Positions 1-9,299 of a DNA stretch of 64,000 nt are shown piece by piece. Location of the stretch: NCBI RefSeq assembly GCF_003201595.1, contig NZ_QJJS01000014.1:1-64000 (forward strand). Reading direction: 5' to 3'. The notes below the pieces were generated by a model that searched no databases, had not been told where the DNA came from, and worked only from the letters and a program-made list of their open reading frames with translations. The stretch's first letter is position 1. Each line of letters begins with the position of its first letter. This DNA comes from Sphaerotilus hippei (GTDB lineage: Bacteria; Pseudomonadota; Gammaproteobacteria; Burkholderiales; Burkholderiaceae_C). The position numbers and the translations under genes are program-made.

Positions 1-1
1 C

Positions 2-67
2 CCGCCCGCCGAGGCTGAGGCAAACTACTACTGGCATCTCGCCGAGCAGGTCGCTGTCGCGGCCTGA
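2..67 (+). CDS. C-terminal tail of an unidentified protein, cut by window start
   Basis: Frame 2 from the left edge reads about 21 residues ending in NYYWHLAEQVAVAA and a TGA at 65-67. The residue composition looks like real protein, while the frame of the following hsdR fragment reads as low-complexity Arg/Ser/Thr here. It may be the end of another restriction-modification gene, but there is too little to name it. The tail lies 19 bases upstream of the first ATG of the hsdR fragment. Confidence 0.3.
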   Translation, partial: PPAEAEANYYWHLAEQVAVAA

Positions 68-86
68 CTTAAACCAACTGGCCTCC

Positions 87-1859
87 ATGAAACCCAGGGC
101 GGTTCAGACCTCACCCAAGGCGGTCGACAACTGGTTTGAAAAAGCCGCCAAGGGCTTGAACAACTACCAGAAGTCCATGCTGCGCAAGCGCTGGGCGACC
201 ATGGAAGACCTGATGAGCTCGGGCGAGCGCAAGCAGCGCATCATGGCGGACATCATTCACGACTTTGGCGTGCGCCCGCGTTTGAACAACGATCGGGGCA
301 CGGCAATCCTGGTGGCCGCCTCCATCTACGACGCCTGCCACTACTACCGGCTGTTCCAGAACACCGGCTTTGGCCAGCATTGCGGCATCGTCACCTCGTT
401 CGAGCCCAACCACAACGCCATCTCGCAAGAGCCCAAAGACAGCGACGAGCGCTACAAGTTCGACACCTACACGCAGCACGTGCTGAAGGCCGTTTCGGGA
501 GGCGGATCGGGGAGCTTTCAAACCACCACGCAGTACGAAACCGAGATGAAGCGGCGCTTCATCGAAGAGCCAGCCAACCTGAAGCTGTTGATCGTGGTGA
601 GCAAACTGCTGACGGGTTTTGATGCGCCCAGCTGCACCTACATCTATCTGGACAACGAGCTGCGCGATCACAACCTGTTCCAGGCCATCTGCCGCACCAA
701 CCGGCTCGATGGCGAAGACAAGGACTACGGCCATATCGTCGATTACAAGGAATCGCTGGAGAACGTGCAGAAGGCCCTGGCCGTGTACACCTCGGACGAG
801 CTGGACACCGACAGCTGCGGCGAAGGCGCCGATCTGACGGTGAAGGACTGGCGCGAAGAGGGGCGCGCCAGACTGGACGCTGCCCGTGAGGCCCTGATCT
901 ACCTGTGTGCGCCCGTCAAACAGCCGCAGGGCATCGAGCAGCACATCCACTACTTCTGCGGCAGCGCGGGCGATGCCGCCGCACTGAACGACAACGAGCC
1001 ACTGCGCATCGCCTTCTACAAGGCGGTGGCGGCCTATGTGCGCGCCTACGCCGACATGGCGCAAAATCTTGAAGAAGCCGGCTACAGCGCCGCGAAGATC
1101 GACGCCTTCGAGAAAGAGACCGCTTTCTACACCGAGCTGCGTGCCGCCATCAAGAACCATGCAGGCGAAGAGCTGGACACCAAGCCTTTCGAGGCTGACA
1201 TGCGCCACCTCATCAACACCTACATCCAGGCCGACCCTGCAGATGTGCTGGGTGACCTGAGCTCGCTGTCGCTGACCGAACTGATCATCGAAACCGGCAT
1301 CCACGATGCCATTGCCCGCAAGCTCAATGAGAAGGGCAAGTTGTCGAACAACGCCATTGCCGAAGGCATCATCAACAACGTCCGCAAGACCATCATCCGC
1401 GACCAGCTGACCGACCCCAAGTTCTACGAGCAGATGAGCAAGCTGCTGGAAGACCTGATCCAGCAAAAGCGCGATGACACCGAAAGCTATGCGCAGTTCC
1501 TGAAGAACGCTGAAGCGCTGGCCAAGCAACTGGGCGGCAGAAGTGAAGGCAGCAACCCACTGCCAGCGGCCCTGCAGGGCAACAAGGAGGCTGCGGTGCT
1601 CTACAACAACCTGCCTGGCGTGCTGATGGCGGCGGAGCTGTTCAACCACACGGCAGAACCCGCACCCGCGTATGGCGACGAATGCCTGAACCTGGCGCTG
1701 AGCCTCGACCGGGCCATCCGCGACAAGGCCCCCGCAGGCTGGAAGGGCGACCCGGCCCGCGAGGCTCAGGTGCTCAATGCCATCTTCCCGATCATGAAGA
1801 AGAACAAAGCCGCGACCTTGGCCATCTTCGAGATCATCAAGAACCAGCCGGGGTATTGA
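87..1859 (+). pseudogene. hsdR: Truncated type I restriction enzyme R subunit (C-terminal part of HsdR)
   Basis: The 590 residues match the C-terminal half of HsdR, the motor and nuclease subunit of type I restriction enzymes. The second RecA-like helicase lobe is visible: motif V region with TGFDAP near residue 180 and motif VI with QAICRTNR near 205, then the long helical C-terminal region that contacts the methylase. The N-terminal PD-(D/E)XK nuclease and the first helicase lobe with Walker A and DEAD-like box are absent; full HsdR is about 1000 residues. The frame stays open to the window edge, but the upstream codons do not resemble HsdR, so a deletion junction probably lies around bases 60-110. 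Base composition is less GC-rich than most of the window. A non-functional remnant is likely; a split gene continuing upstream cannot be excluded. Confidence 0.75.
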
Positions 1860-1862
1860 CAC

Positions 1863-2576
1863 GTGACGGCCGTGCACGAAGATGACATCGTACTGGGCGC
1901 ATTGCGCATCAGCTTGGTCCGCAAGCGCGTGAAGAACGTGCACCTGACCGTGCATCCGCCAGAAGGGCGGGTGACGCTGGTGGCGCCCGAGAACACCCGC
2001 CCCGAGGTGGCCCGGGCCTATGCCATCTCCAAGCTGGCCTGGATACGCCAGCAACAAGCGACCTTGAAGACCCAGGCTCGTGAGACACCGCGCCAGTTCC
2101 GCGAGCGCGAGAGCCACGAGCTGTGGGGCCGTCGTCATCTGATGACGGTGCAAGAGACCGATGCCAAGCCCTGTGTGAAGCTCGACCACAAACGCATCAC
2201 CCTCATGGTGCGGCCCGGCCACGACCAGGCCAAGCGTGCCGAGGTGATCCACGACTGGCACAAGGCCTTGTTGCATGGCCTGGTACCGCAACTGATCGCC
2301 AAATGGGAGCCCAAGCTGGGGGTGCGCGTGGAAGGCTACTTTTTGCAGCGAATGAAGACCAGGTGGGGCAGTTGCAACCACAGAGCGGGCAATGTCCGCC
2401 TGAACACTGAACTGGTGAAAAAGCCCAAAGACCTCGTGGAGTACGTGGTGGTGCACGAGATGCTGCATTTGCTGGAGCCGACGCACAACGATCGTTTCGT
2501 GGCCTTGCTGGATCGGCATTGGCCGCAATGGCGCGAAGCGCGCAAGGAGCTGAATGCGTTGCCACTGGGGTCTTAG
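1863..2576 (+). CDS. YgjP-like zinc metallopeptidase (DUF45/WLM-type)
   Basis: This 237-residue protein has the YgjP-like (DUF45) layout: an N-terminal beta-rich part, the signature MKTRWGSCN near residue 160, then the zinc site HEMLH near residue 199 with a downstream histidine in the segment PTHNDRF. The HExxH histidines and the later His are the expected zinc ligands and the Glu the catalytic base. It starts with GTG three bases after the hsdR stop, so it was transcribed with it. Genes of this family are commonly found behind hsdR in type I restriction loci; their role there is unknown. Unlike its neighbour it looks intact. Confidence 0.8.
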   Translation: MTAVHEDDIVLGALRISLVRKRVKNVHLTVHPPEGRVTLVAPENTRPEVARAYAISKLAWIRQQQATLKTQARETPRQFRERESHELWGRRHLMTVQETDAKPCVKLDHKRITLMVRPGHDQAKRAEVIHDWHKALLHGLVPQLIAKWEPKLGVRVEGYFLQRMKTRWGSCNHRAGNVRLNTELVKKPKDLVEYVVVHEMLHLLEPTHNDRFVALLDRHWPQWREARKELNALPLGS

Positions 2577-2675
2577 CTGTGCAGCAGAGCACGGCTGTGG
2601 TGCACCGTGAGGTCCTCGGCTCCGGTCCGGATCGTGCCCACCACAGGCGGACGGATCCCCGCAGGACTCCCCCCC

Positions 2676-2747
2676 CCGCAGGAACGACAACAGCGTCTCG
2701 TTGAACCGCTGGGCGTGCGACACGTTCAAGCCGTGCGGTGCATGGCC
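2676..2747 (-). pseudogene. C-terminal scrap of an alpha/beta-hydrolase (haloperoxidase-like)
   Basis: On the minus strand a short stretch reads HAPHGLNVSHAQRFNETLL followed by SFLR. This is the usual C-terminus of chloroperoxidase-type alpha/beta hydrolases, in which the His of PHGL is the catalytic histidine and the protein ends a few residues after FLR. Nothing resembling the rest of the fold precedes it, and a run of eight or nine C/G bases follows the end. It looks like a host gene cut when the restriction locus was inserted or deleted. The stretch 2577-2675 holds nothing else recognisable. Confidence 0.45.
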
Positions 2748-2763
2748 GCGGCCCGGCGCCACC

Positions 2764-3339
2764 TCACCGTCTCGCGCCGTCCCTCTGCCCGCACACCCGC
2801 GCCAGGCTGTCGGCGAATTCAGCCTGGATCGCCTCGGTGTCGGGCAGCGCGCGCACATGCCAGCGGATCAGGCGCAGGTCGGCCGCGGCGGTGGCGCGGT
2901 CCTTCCGGGCGTCGGCGTCGATGCGGTCGGCCGCCTCGTGCGAGCGGTCGTCGAGCTCGATGGCGGCCAGCACCGTCGAGTCCAGCGTGCAGACGACGAA
3001 GTCGTAGCTCATGCGGGCGACCCGGTGTTCCCGCTCGTCGAAATCGGCGCCCCGCAGCTGGCCCAGCACGCGCGAGACCTGGACCTGGGCCAGGATCATG
3101 TGGGCGGGCAGCGCGGCCACCAGCCGGTGGTAGAGGATCTGCTCGGGGGTCGAGAGCAGCAGCCGGGGCGGCCCGGGCGGGGTGGACGCAGGCCCGGACC
3201 GGTCGTCCTCGGGCCGGGACAGAAAGAGCAGGGCCGCGCAGACCAGCAGGGCCGCGATGAGGCACAGGACCAGCAAGGTGTTCAAGGGACGGGGATCTCG
3301 ATTCTTCTTCAGGGGAACGCCGGGCCCGGGGCCCGGCAC
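2764..3339 (-). CDS. Membrane-anchored DUF2726 protein
   Basis: The protein has one N-terminal membrane segment (LNTLLVLCLIAALLVCAALL, about residues 19-38), a proline-rich linker and a DUF2726 domain beginning at LLSTPEQILYHRL. Conserved DUF2726 features include the central SYDFVVCTLDSTVLAAIELDD stretch (written here only as its core, DFVVC and IELDD), reminiscent of a nuclease-like fold. No function is established for this family. The annotated start is a GTG upstream of a GC-rich hairpin; a TTG at 3285, just before the membrane segment, is an alternative start. It is transcribed in the same direction as dgkA but separated from it by the hairpin. Confidence 0.65.
   Translation of the reverse strand: MPGPGPGVPLKKNRDPRPLNTLLVLCLIAALLVCAALLFLSRPEDDRSGPASTPPGPPRLLLSTPEQILYHRLVAALPAHMILAQVQVSRVLGQLRGADFDEREHRVARMSYDFVVCTLDSTVLAAIELDDRSHEAADRIDADARKDRATAAADLRLIRWHVRALPDTEAIQAEFADSLARVCGQRDGARR
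3320..3338. terminator. GC-rich perfect hairpin downstream of dgkA
   Basis: GCCGGGCCC and GGGCCCGGC form 9-bp arms around one G. The hairpin lies just after the dgkA stop and before the DUF2726 membrane segment. No T-tract follows, so it is a possible weak terminator or attenuating structure. It also argues for the downstream start of the DUF2726 gene. Confidence 0.4.
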
Positions 3340-3372
3340 GCGTGCGGCGTGCCGCTCAGGCCGGCTGCAGCG

Positions 3373-3741
3373 CTACGGCATCCACAGCGACCACAGCCGG
3401 GGGCCGAAGACCAGCAGGCCGACCACCACCGCGCCGGCACTGGCGATCAGCACGGCCCCGGCGGCCACGTCCTTGGCGTCGCGCGCCAGCGCATGCCACT
3501 CGGGCGAGGCGAGGTCGACGACCCGCTCGATCGCGGTGTTGAGCGCCTCGGCCACGATCACCAGCGTGATGGCCAGCGCAAGCACCACCCACTCGCGGCG
3601 ATCGAGGCGCAGCCAGGCGCCCAGCGCGACGCAGCCGAGGGCGGCCGCGACGTGGAGGCGTGCATTGACCTCGCCGCGCAGCAGGACCACGACGCCACGC
3701 CACGCATGGCGCAAGGCGGCGGCCCGGGAAACGCAAGGCAT
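3373..3741 (-). CDS. dgkA: Diacylglycerol kinase, DgkA family
   Basis: At 122 residues this is the typical length of the small integral-membrane kinase DgkA, which phosphorylates diacylglycerol released during membrane-derived oligosaccharide or lipid A modification. Three hydrophobic segments are visible. The family signature is present: NARLHVAAAL near residue 25, EALNTAIERVVDL near 65 and ARDAKDVAAGAVLI near 85, carrying the acidic metal-binding residues and the catalytic-site Glu/Asn. It is followed upstream by a PAP2 phosphatase gene on the same strand, fitting a shared role in recycling lipid phosphates. Confidence 0.85.
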   Translation of the reverse strand: MPCVSRAAALRHAWRGVVVLLRGEVNARLHVAAALGCVALGAWLRLDRREWVVLALAITLVIVAEALNTAIERVVDLASPEWHALARDAKDVAAGAVLIASAGAVVVGLLVFGPRLWSLWMP

Positions 3742-3786
3742 GGGGACGGGCTCAGCGGGGGGTCGGGTGGTGCGGCAGCCGCCGCA

Positions 3787-4356
3787 TCACCAGGCGGCCA
3801 TGCCGACGAGGGCGACGCCGCGCGGCGTGGGGGCGACCACGACCTGGAAGGAGCGGGAACGGGTCGACAGCTCGCTGGCCAGGTAACCCAGCGCCGCGCC
3901 GGCCAGCACGTCCTTCCAGTGGTGCTGATCCGCCTCGACCCGGGCCACGCCGGTGAGGCCGGCCGCGGTGTACAGGGCCAGCCGCCAGGGGCCGCCGTAG
4001 CGCTTGTCGACGTAGCGGGCGGCGGCGAAGGCGATCGCGGTGTGGCCGGACGGGAAGCTGTCGTCGCCCGAACCGTCGGGGCGGGTCTCGTGGACCTGGC
4101 TCTTGATCAGCTCGGTGCTCAGGAAGGTGCCCCCGAGCGCCAGGCCGAGCTGCTTCAGGCCCTCGCCATCGTCCTCGGACCACGCGTGGCCCGCCGCGAC
4201 GATCGGCAGGCCCACGGCCAGCAGGTCGGAGCCCGCTTTCCAGGCCGCGCGTGAATCGGCCATGGCGCTGCCGGCCCCCAGCAGGCAGGACAGGGCCACC
4301 GCGCCCAGGCGGGCCGAGGGGAAAGGACGGGACAGGAGGGCGTTGGAGAGCAGCAT
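3787..4356 (-). CDS. PAP2-superfamily lipid phosphatase, exported
   Basis: A signal-type N-terminus with a hydrophobic stretch ending in SAMA-DS is followed by the three-part PAP2 acid-phosphatase signature: K-x6-RP as KSQVHETRP, PSGH as SFPSGHTA, and the third motif with R, H and D in ARVEADQHHWKDVLAG. The third motif supplies the nucleophilic His. The family removes phosphate from lipid pyrophosphates or phosphatidic acid, usually on the periplasmic side. The length of 189 residues and the degenerate third motif (Ala before Arg) are common among OmpW/PAP2-like proteobacterial members. It lies 45 bases upstream of dgkA and probably shares its transcript. Confidence 0.8.
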   Translation of the reverse strand: MLLSNALLSRPFPSARLGAVALSCLLGAGSAMADSRAAWKAGSDLLAVGLPIVAAGHAWSEDDGEGLKQLGLALGGTFLSTELIKSQVHETRPDGSGDDSFPSGHTAIAFAAARYVDKRYGGPWRLALYTAAGLTGVARVEADQHHWKDVLAGAALGYLASELSTRSRSFQVVVAPTPRGVALVGMAAW

Positions 4357-4408
4357 GCGGCGATGTTAGGCCGCCGCAGGCCGTCCGGCCGCCCGGGTCA
4401 CGACGGTT

Positions 4409-4807
4409 TCAGCGCTCGCGGGCGTGATTCCTGGTGAATCGCGGCAATTCGACCACCAGCGCCGGGCCCTGGACCTTGACGCAGCACGACAGCCGCGACT
4501 GGGCCTGCAGGCCCCAGGCGGCGTCGAGCTGGTCCTCCTCCTCGTCATCGGCCGGGCGCACGTGTTCGGCGCCCTCGCGCAGGTAGACGTGGCAGGTGGC
4601 GCAGGCGCAGACCTTCTCGCAGGCGTGCTCGAGCTCGATGCCGTGGGACAGCATCTCGTCGAGCAGCTTGCGGCCGGACCGGGCCTCGAAGCTGACGCCG
4701 TCCGGGCAGAGGTCCGGGTGGGGCAGCACGGTGACCCGGGTGGTCGGCCGGACCGCCGCCGCCACACCGGCGCCGGAGGAAGGGGGGAGGGAGGTGAGGG
4801 TGCTCAT
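4409..4807 (-). CDS. fdx: Isc-type [2Fe-2S] ferredoxin
   Basis: The chosen ATG gives 132 residues. The cluster ligands follow the adrenodoxin-like Isc pattern: C-x5-C-x2-C in HACEKVCACATCHV, with the fourth ligand in SRLSCCV near residue 108. The acidic segment DDEEEDQLD before it is typical for Fdx, the electron donor for cluster assembly on IscU. It is the last gene of the isc operon, 32 bases after hscA. The N-terminus carries about 20 extra residues with a low-complexity Ser/Ala/Pro stretch compared with ordinary Fdx of about 112 residues. The reading frame stays open further upstream inside hscA, but that part is a shadow. Confidence 0.9.
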   Translation of the reverse strand: MSTLTSLPPSSGAGVAAAVRPTTRVTVLPHPDLCPDGVSFEARSGRKLLDEMLSHGIELEHACEKVCACATCHVYLREGAEHVRPADDEEEDQLDAAWGLQAQSRLSCCVKVQGPALVVELPRFTRNHARER

Positions 4808-4839
4808 CGTGGGCCCTGGGTGGACGGATCGGTCGGGGT

Positions 4840-6744
4840 TCAGGCGGCCATCTGCTCGATCGTGCGGCCCGACAGCGCCTCGCGCACCCGGGCATCCATG
4901 CGCCGGCCGGCAAACGGGGTGGTGACACGGTTGAGCTCGTCGGTGGCGTTGCGCAGGGTCTGGCACAGCGCCTTCTGCGCCTCCAGCGTCGTGCCTTCGC
5001 CCTCGGCGCACTGCTCGAGCGTGTCGGCCACGTCCTGCATCGCGCGCAGGACCTGGAACTGCTCCTTGCGGTCGAGCAGCTGCTCGCCATCCTCGTGCAG
5101 CGCGGCATCGGTGGCGTCCAGCAGGCGGCGGGCGTCGACCTCGGCCTCGCGCAGCATGCGGGCCGTCGCATCCACCTCGGCATGGCCGATGGCGTCCTTG
5201 AGCATGCCCGCCACCTGCTCGGTGGCCAGGCCGTAGCTGGGCTTGACCTCGACATGGGCCCGCGCGCCGGAGAGCTGCTCGAGCGCGCTCACGCTCAGCA
5301 GCCCGTCGGCGTCGATCTGGAAGGTCACGCGGATGCGGGCGGCGCCGGCCACCATCGGCGGGATGCCGCGCAGCGTGAAGCGCGCCAGCGAGCGGCACTC
5401 GCTGACCAGCTCCCGCTCGCCCTGCACCACGTGCAGGCTCATCGCGGTCTGGCCGTCCTTGAAGGTGGTGAAGTCCTGCGCGCGCGCGGTCGGCACCGTG
5501 CTGTTGCGCGGGATGATCTTCTCGACCAGCCCGCCCATGGTCTCCAGGCCCAGCGAGAGCGGATTGACGTCGAGCAGCAGCAGGCCGTCGCTGCCGCTGC
5601 GGTTGCCCGCCAGCTGGTCGGCCTGGATGGCCGCGCCCAGGGCGACGGCCTGGTCCGGGTCGATGCCGGTGTAGGGTTCGCGGCCGAACAGCCCGGCCAC
5701 CGCCCGGCGCACCGCCAGCATGCGGGTCGAGCCGCCGACCATCACGACCCCGTCGACGTCGACCGGCTTGATCTTGGCGTCGCGCAGCGCCCGCTTGACC
5801 GGGCCGAGCGTGCGCTCGACCAGCGGGCGGGTCAGCTCGTCGTAGCGCTCCAGGCTCAGCTCGAGAGCCACCACGCTGCCGTCGGCGCGCGTGCAGCCCA
5901 TCGTGACCACGGCCACGTCCGACAGCGCCTCCTTGGCCCGGCGGGCCGCGGCGAGCAGGGCGGCCATGTCGGCCGGGGACCAGCCCCCGGTGGCGTGCGA
6001 GAACCAGGCGGCCAGCGCATGGTCGAAGTCGTCGCCACCGAGCACCGGGTCGCCGGCCGTGGCGATGACCTCGAACACGCCGCGCTGCAGGCGCAGGATG
6101 CTGACGTCGAAGGTGCCGCCACCGAGGTCGTAGACCACGTAGACCCCTTCGCTGGCCGACTCCAGCCCGTAGGCGACCGCCGCGGCGGTCGGCTCGTTGA
6201 GCAGGCGCAGCACGTTCAGGCCGGCCTGGGCCGCGGCGTCCTTGGTGGCCTGGCGCTGGGCATCGTCGAAATAGGCCGGCACGGTGATGACCGCACCGAC
6301 CAGCTCGCCACCCAGCGAGGCCTCGGCACGAAGCCGCAGCGACTTCAGCACCTGCGCGCCGATCTCGACCGGGCTCTTCAGGCCGGCCCGGGTGCGGATG
6401 CCGATGGCGCTGCCGCTCATCGCCTCGAGCTGGTAGGGCACGGTGTCGGTGGCCACGTCGTCGGGGCCGCGCCCGATCAGGCGCTTGGCCGAGGCGATGG
6501 TGTTGAGCGGGTCGCTCAGCGCATGGGCCCGCGCGTCGTCCCCGACGCTCAGGCTGCCGTCGACCGCGAAGTGCACGATGGACGGCAGCAGCAGCCGGCC
6601 CTGCTCGTCGGGCAGGACCGTGGGCAGGGCGCTGCGCACCGTGGCCACCAGCGAGTTCGTCGTGCCCAGGTCGATGCCCACGGCCAGACGATGCTGATGA
6701 GGGGCGGCGGCCAGGCCGGGTTCGGCGATCTGCAAGAGGGCCAT
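4840..6744 (-). CDS. hscA: Hsp70-type chaperone HscA
   Basis: This 634-residue Hsp70 has the nucleotide-binding domain signatures [12 protein letters not shown] near residue 25, [14 protein letters not shown] near 200 and [11 protein letters not shown] near 335, followed by a substrate-binding domain with [12 protein letters not shown]. HscA recognises the LPPVK loop of IscU, which is present in the neighbouring scaffold, and drives cluster release. Its dedicated J-protein HscB is normally encoded directly upstream; here iscA precedes hscA with only 21 bases between and no hscB. The C-terminal lid is divergent, as usual for HscA relative to DnaK. Membership in the isc operon is clear from spacing. 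Confidence 0.92.
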   Translation of the reverse strand: MALLQIAEPGLAAAPHQHRLAVGIDLGTTNSLVATVRSALPTVLPDEQGRLLLPSIVHFAVDGSLSVGDDARAHALSDPLNTIASAKRLIGRGPDDVATDTVPYQLEAMSGSAIGIRTRAGLKSPVEIGAQVLKSLRLRAEASLGGELVGAVITVPAYFDDAQRQATKDAAAQAGLNVLRLLNEPTAAAVAYGLESASEGVYVVYDLGGGTFDVSILRLQRGVFEVIATAGDPVLGGDDFDHALAAWFSHATGGWSPADMAALLAAARRAKEALSDVAVVTMGCTRADGSVVALELSLERYDELTRPLVERTLGPVKRALRDAKIKPVDVDGVVMVGGSTRMLAVRRAVAGLFGREPYTGIDPDQAVALGAAIQADQLAGNRSGSDGLLLLDVNPLSLGLETMGGLVEKIIPRNSTVPTARAQDFTTFKDGQTAMSLHVVQGERELVSECRSLARFTLRGIPPMVAGAARIRVTFQIDADGLLSVSALEQLSGARAHVEVKPSYGLATEQVAGMLKDAIGHAEVDATARMLREAEVDARRLLDATDAALHEDGEQLLDRKEQFQVLRAMQDVADTLEQCAEGEGTTLEAQKALCQTLRNATDELNRVTTPFAGRRMDARVREALSGRTIEQMAA

Positions 6745-6765
6745 GGAAGCTCCTGGGAGGCGGGG

Positions 6766-7089
6766 TTACACCGTGAAACTCTCGCCGCAGCCACAGGTGG
6801 CCGAGGCGTTGGGGTTGTTGAACTGGAAGCCCTCGTTGAGGCCTTCGCGCACCCAGTCGAGCTGGGTGCCGTCGATCATCGGCAGGCTGACGGCGTCGAC
6901 CAGCACCTTGACGCCTTCGGTGTCGAAGCTGAGGTCCTCGGGCAGCACCGCGTCGGCGAACTCGAGCGCATAGGCATAACCGGAGCAGCCGCTGGTCTTG
7001 ATGGCCACGCGCAGGCCCACGCCGCCGCCACGCTTGTCGAGCGCCTTGCGGATCTGGAGGGCGGCCTTGGGGGTCACGGAGATCGACAT
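6766..7089 (-). CDS. iscA: A-type iron-sulfur carrier IscA
   Basis: The 107-residue protein has the three conserved cysteines of A-type carriers: SGCSGY near residue 35 and the C-terminal CGCGESF near 99-101. It delivers Fe-S clusters or iron to apo-proteins. The length equals canonical IscA. It is encoded 20 bases downstream of a second A-type gene and 21 bases upstream of hscA. The pair of A-type genes side by side in one isc operon is unusual and may separate nitrogenase maturation from general use; that division is inference. Confidence 0.93.
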   Translation of the reverse strand: MSISVTPKAALQIRKALDKRGGGVGLRVAIKTSGCSGYAYALEFADAVLPEDLSFDTEGVKVLVDAVSLPMIDGTQLDWVREGLNEGFQFNNPNASATCGCGESFTV

Positions 7090-7109
7090 GGAGGGGCTCC
7101 TGTTGCGGC

Positions 7110-7529
7110 TCAGACCGAGAAGCTGCTGCCGCAGCCGCAGGTGCTGGCGGCGTTGGGGTTGCGGATGACGAAGCGGGCGCCGTCGAGCTTGTCCTCGTAG
7201 TCGATCTCGGCGCCCACCAGGTACTGCAGGCTCATCGCGTCGACCACGACCGTCAGGCTGTCGCGCACCACGCGCACGTCGTCCTCCTTCTTCTCGTCGT
7301 CGAAGGCGAAGCCGTACTGGAAGCCCGAGCAGCCGCCGCCGGTCACGAAGACCCGCAGCTGCAGGTTCGGGTCCCCTTCCTCGGCCAGCATCTCGGCGAC
7401 CTTGGCGACCACCGCGTCGGTGATCTTCAGCGGATCCGTGCCGTCGGGCAGCACCGGCATCATCGGCGGGGCGCTCATCGTCGGGTCGGAGGTGGAGCAG
7501 GACGAACCGTGGGATTGGCAAGAGGACAT
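7110..7529 (-). CDS. Second A-type carrier (ErpA-like) with Cys/His-rich N-terminus
   Basis: The core from about residue 33 is an A-type carrier with [11 protein letters not shown] and the C-terminal CGCGSSFSV, closest by eye to ErpA (for example [15 protein letters not shown]). About 32 extra residues precede it, with Cys4, His7, Cys11 and a Met/Pro-rich linker. Such an extension is not part of standard ErpA or IscA and could bind metal. The start is chosen from the ATG 35 bases after iscU; an internal Met18 could shorten the protein but would discard the cysteines. It sits between iscU and iscA. Confidence 0.85.
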   Translation of the reverse strand: MSSCQSHGSSCSTSDPTMSAPPMMPVLPDGTDPLKITDAVVAKVAEMLAEEGDPNLQLRVFVTGGGCSGFQYGFAFDDEKKEDDVRVVRDSLTVVVDAMSLQYLVGAEIDYEDKLDGARFVIRNPNAASTCGCGSSFSV

Positions 7530-7564
7530 GGGGATCTCCCGGAAGGCGTGAAGGGGAAGGGGGC

Positions 7565-7996
7565 TCAGGCCGAGGGGCTGCAGGCGGACTGCTCGAGCAC
7601 CTCGGGGGTGTCGCCGTGGTGGCGCTGGCGGTAGTCGGACACCGCCGCCTTGATCGCGTCCTCGGCCAGGATGGAGCAGTGGATCTTCACCGGCGGCAGC
7701 GCGAGCTCCTCGGCGATGGCCGTGTTCTTGATGGCCAGGGCCTGCTCGAGCGTCTTGCCCTTGACCCACTCGGTCACCAGCGAGCTCGACGCGATGGCCG
7801 AGCCGCAGCCATAGGTCTTGAACCTGGCGTCCTCGATGACGCCGGTGCTCGGGTTGACGCGGATCTGCAGCTTCATCACGTCGCCGCAGGCCGGGGCGCC
7901 GACCATGCCGGTGCCCACTTCGTCGTCGCCGGCCTCGAAGCCGCCGACATTGCGCGGGTTCTCGTAGTGGTCGATGACCTTGTCGCTGTATGCCAT
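7565..7996 (-). CDS. iscU: Iron-sulfur cluster scaffold IscU
   Basis: At 143 residues this is a single-domain U-type scaffold, not the modular NifU. The three cluster ligands are present: Cys in GAPACGDVM near residue 37, YGCGSAIA near 63 and [12 protein letters not shown] near 107. Asp39, which tunes cluster release, is kept. The HscA recognition loop LPPVK precedes the third Cys. A C-terminal tail of about 15 residues ([18 protein letters not shown]) extends beyond standard IscU and has an extra Cys. It sits 46 bases downstream of iscS and ahead of the two A-type carriers. Confidence 0.93.
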   Translation of the reverse strand: MAYSDKVIDHYENPRNVGGFEAGDDEVGTGMVGAPACGDVMKLQIRVNPSTGVIEDARFKTYGCGSAIASSSLVTEWVKGKTLEQALAIKNTAIAEELALPPVKIHCSILAEDAIKAAVSDYRQRHHGDTPEVLEQSACSPSA

Positions 7997-8042
7997 GTTG
8001 AACTCCGTTGGGGATCGCTGGGATGGATCGATGGAAGCTGGT

Positions 8043-9263
8043 TCAGTGTTCGGCCCACTGCACGCTGGACAGGTCGATGCCGGCCACGTGCATGTCCCAC
8101 AGCGGGCTGAGCGAGCGCAGGCGCTCGACCGTGCCGGTGACCGAGGCGATGGCGGCGTCGACGTCGGCCTCGGTGGTGAAGCGGCCGACCGAGAAGCGGA
8201 TCGAGCTGTGGGCGACCTCGTCGGACAGGCCCAGCGCACGCAGCACGTAGCTGGGCTCGAGGCTGGCCGAGGTGCAGGCCGAGCCCGACGACACCGCCAC
8301 GCTCTTCATGCCCATCAGCAGCGATTCGCCCTCGACGAACTGGAAGCTGATGTTCAGGTTGTGCGGCACGCGGTGCTCGAGGTGGCCGTTGACGCGCACC
8401 TCGGGGATGGCCTGCACGCCGGCGAGCAGGCGGTCGCGCAGCGCCAGGACCCGGGCGCCTTCGCTGGCCATGTGCTCGCGGGCCAGGCGGTAGGCCTCGC
8501 CCATGCCGGCGATCTGGTGCGTGGCCAGCGTGCCCGAGCGCATGCCGCGCTCGTGGCCGCCGCCGTGCATCTGCGCCTCGATGCGCACCCGCGGCTTGCG
8601 GCAGACGTAGAGCGCGCCGATGCCCTTGGGACCGTAGGTCTTGTGTGCCGACAGGCTCATCAGGTCGACCGGCAGCGTGGCCAGGTCGATCGCGACCTTG
8701 CCAGTGGCCTGGGCCGCGTCGACGTGGAAGAGGATGCCCTTGCTGCGGCACAGCGCGCCGATGGCCGGGATGTCCTGGATCACGCCGATCTCGTTGTTGA
8801 CGTACATGACCGAGATCAGGATGGTGTCGGGGCGGATGGCCGCCTTCAGCACGTCCAGGTCGACCAGGCCGTCGTCGCGGACGTCGAGGTAGGTGACCTC
8901 GAAGCCCACCCGCTCGAGCTCGCGCATCGTGTCGAGCACCGCCTTGTGCTCGGTCTTGACGGTGATCAGGTGCCGGCCCTTGCCGGCATGGAACTGCGCC
9001 GCGCCCTTGATGGCGAGGTTGTTCGACTCGGTCGCCCCGGAGGTGAAGACGATCTCGCGCGGGTCGGCGCCGATCAGCGAGGCCACATGCTCACGGGCGA
9101 TCTCGACGGCCTCTTCGGCGGCCCAGCCGTAGGCGTGACTGCGGGAGGCGGGGTTGCCGAAGTTCTCGTAGAGGTAGGGCACCATCACCTGGACCACCCT
9201 CGGGTCCACGGGCGTCGTGGCGGCGTAGTCCAGGTAGATCGGCTTGGCGGCGGCGAGATTCAT
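8043..9263 (-). CDS. iscS: Cysteine desulfurase IscS
   Basis: The 406-residue PLP enzyme converts cysteine to alanine and delivers persulfide sulfur to IscU. Visible signatures are [15 protein letters not shown] at the N-terminus, the PLP-lysine motif [12 protein letters not shown] near residue 206, and the mobile catalytic loop [18 protein letters not shown] near 328 with the active Cys. The loop and length are those of IscS rather than NifS. The ATG at 9263 gives the family length; the frame is open further upstream without support. It is the first gene of the isc operon, with no iscR ahead of it and a sigma-54 promoter sequence 37 bases upstream. Confidence 0.94.
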   Translation of the reverse strand: MNLAAAKPIYLDYAATTPVDPRVVQVMVPYLYENFGNPASRSHAYGWAAEEAVEIAREHVASLIGADPREIVFTSGATESNNLAIKGAAQFHAGKGRHLITVKTEHKAVLDTMRELERVGFEVTYLDVRDDGLVDLDVLKAAIRPDTILISVMYVNNEIGVIQDIPAIGALCRSKGILFHVDAAQATGKVAIDLATLPVDLMSLSAHKTYGPKGIGALYVCRKPRVRIEAQMHGGGHERGMRSGTLATHQIAGMGEAYRLAREHMASEGARVLALRDRLLAGVQAIPEVRVNGHLEHRVPHNLNISFQFVEGESLLMGMKSVAVSSGSACTSASLEPSYVLRALGLSDEVAHSSIRFSVGRFTTEADVDAAIASVTGTVERLRSLSPLWDMHVAGIDLSSVQWAEH

Positions 9264-9299
9264 GGAACGGCTCCGGCGGTCTGGGATTGGGCTCTCTAC

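Noticed and set aside
111-2858. Very long open frame on the minus strand opposite hsdR and the peptidase gene
   Set aside because: It is a GC-skew shadow: composition is His/Gln/Val/Gly-rich with no domain except the hydrolase scrap at its start, and the plus strand encodes clear families.
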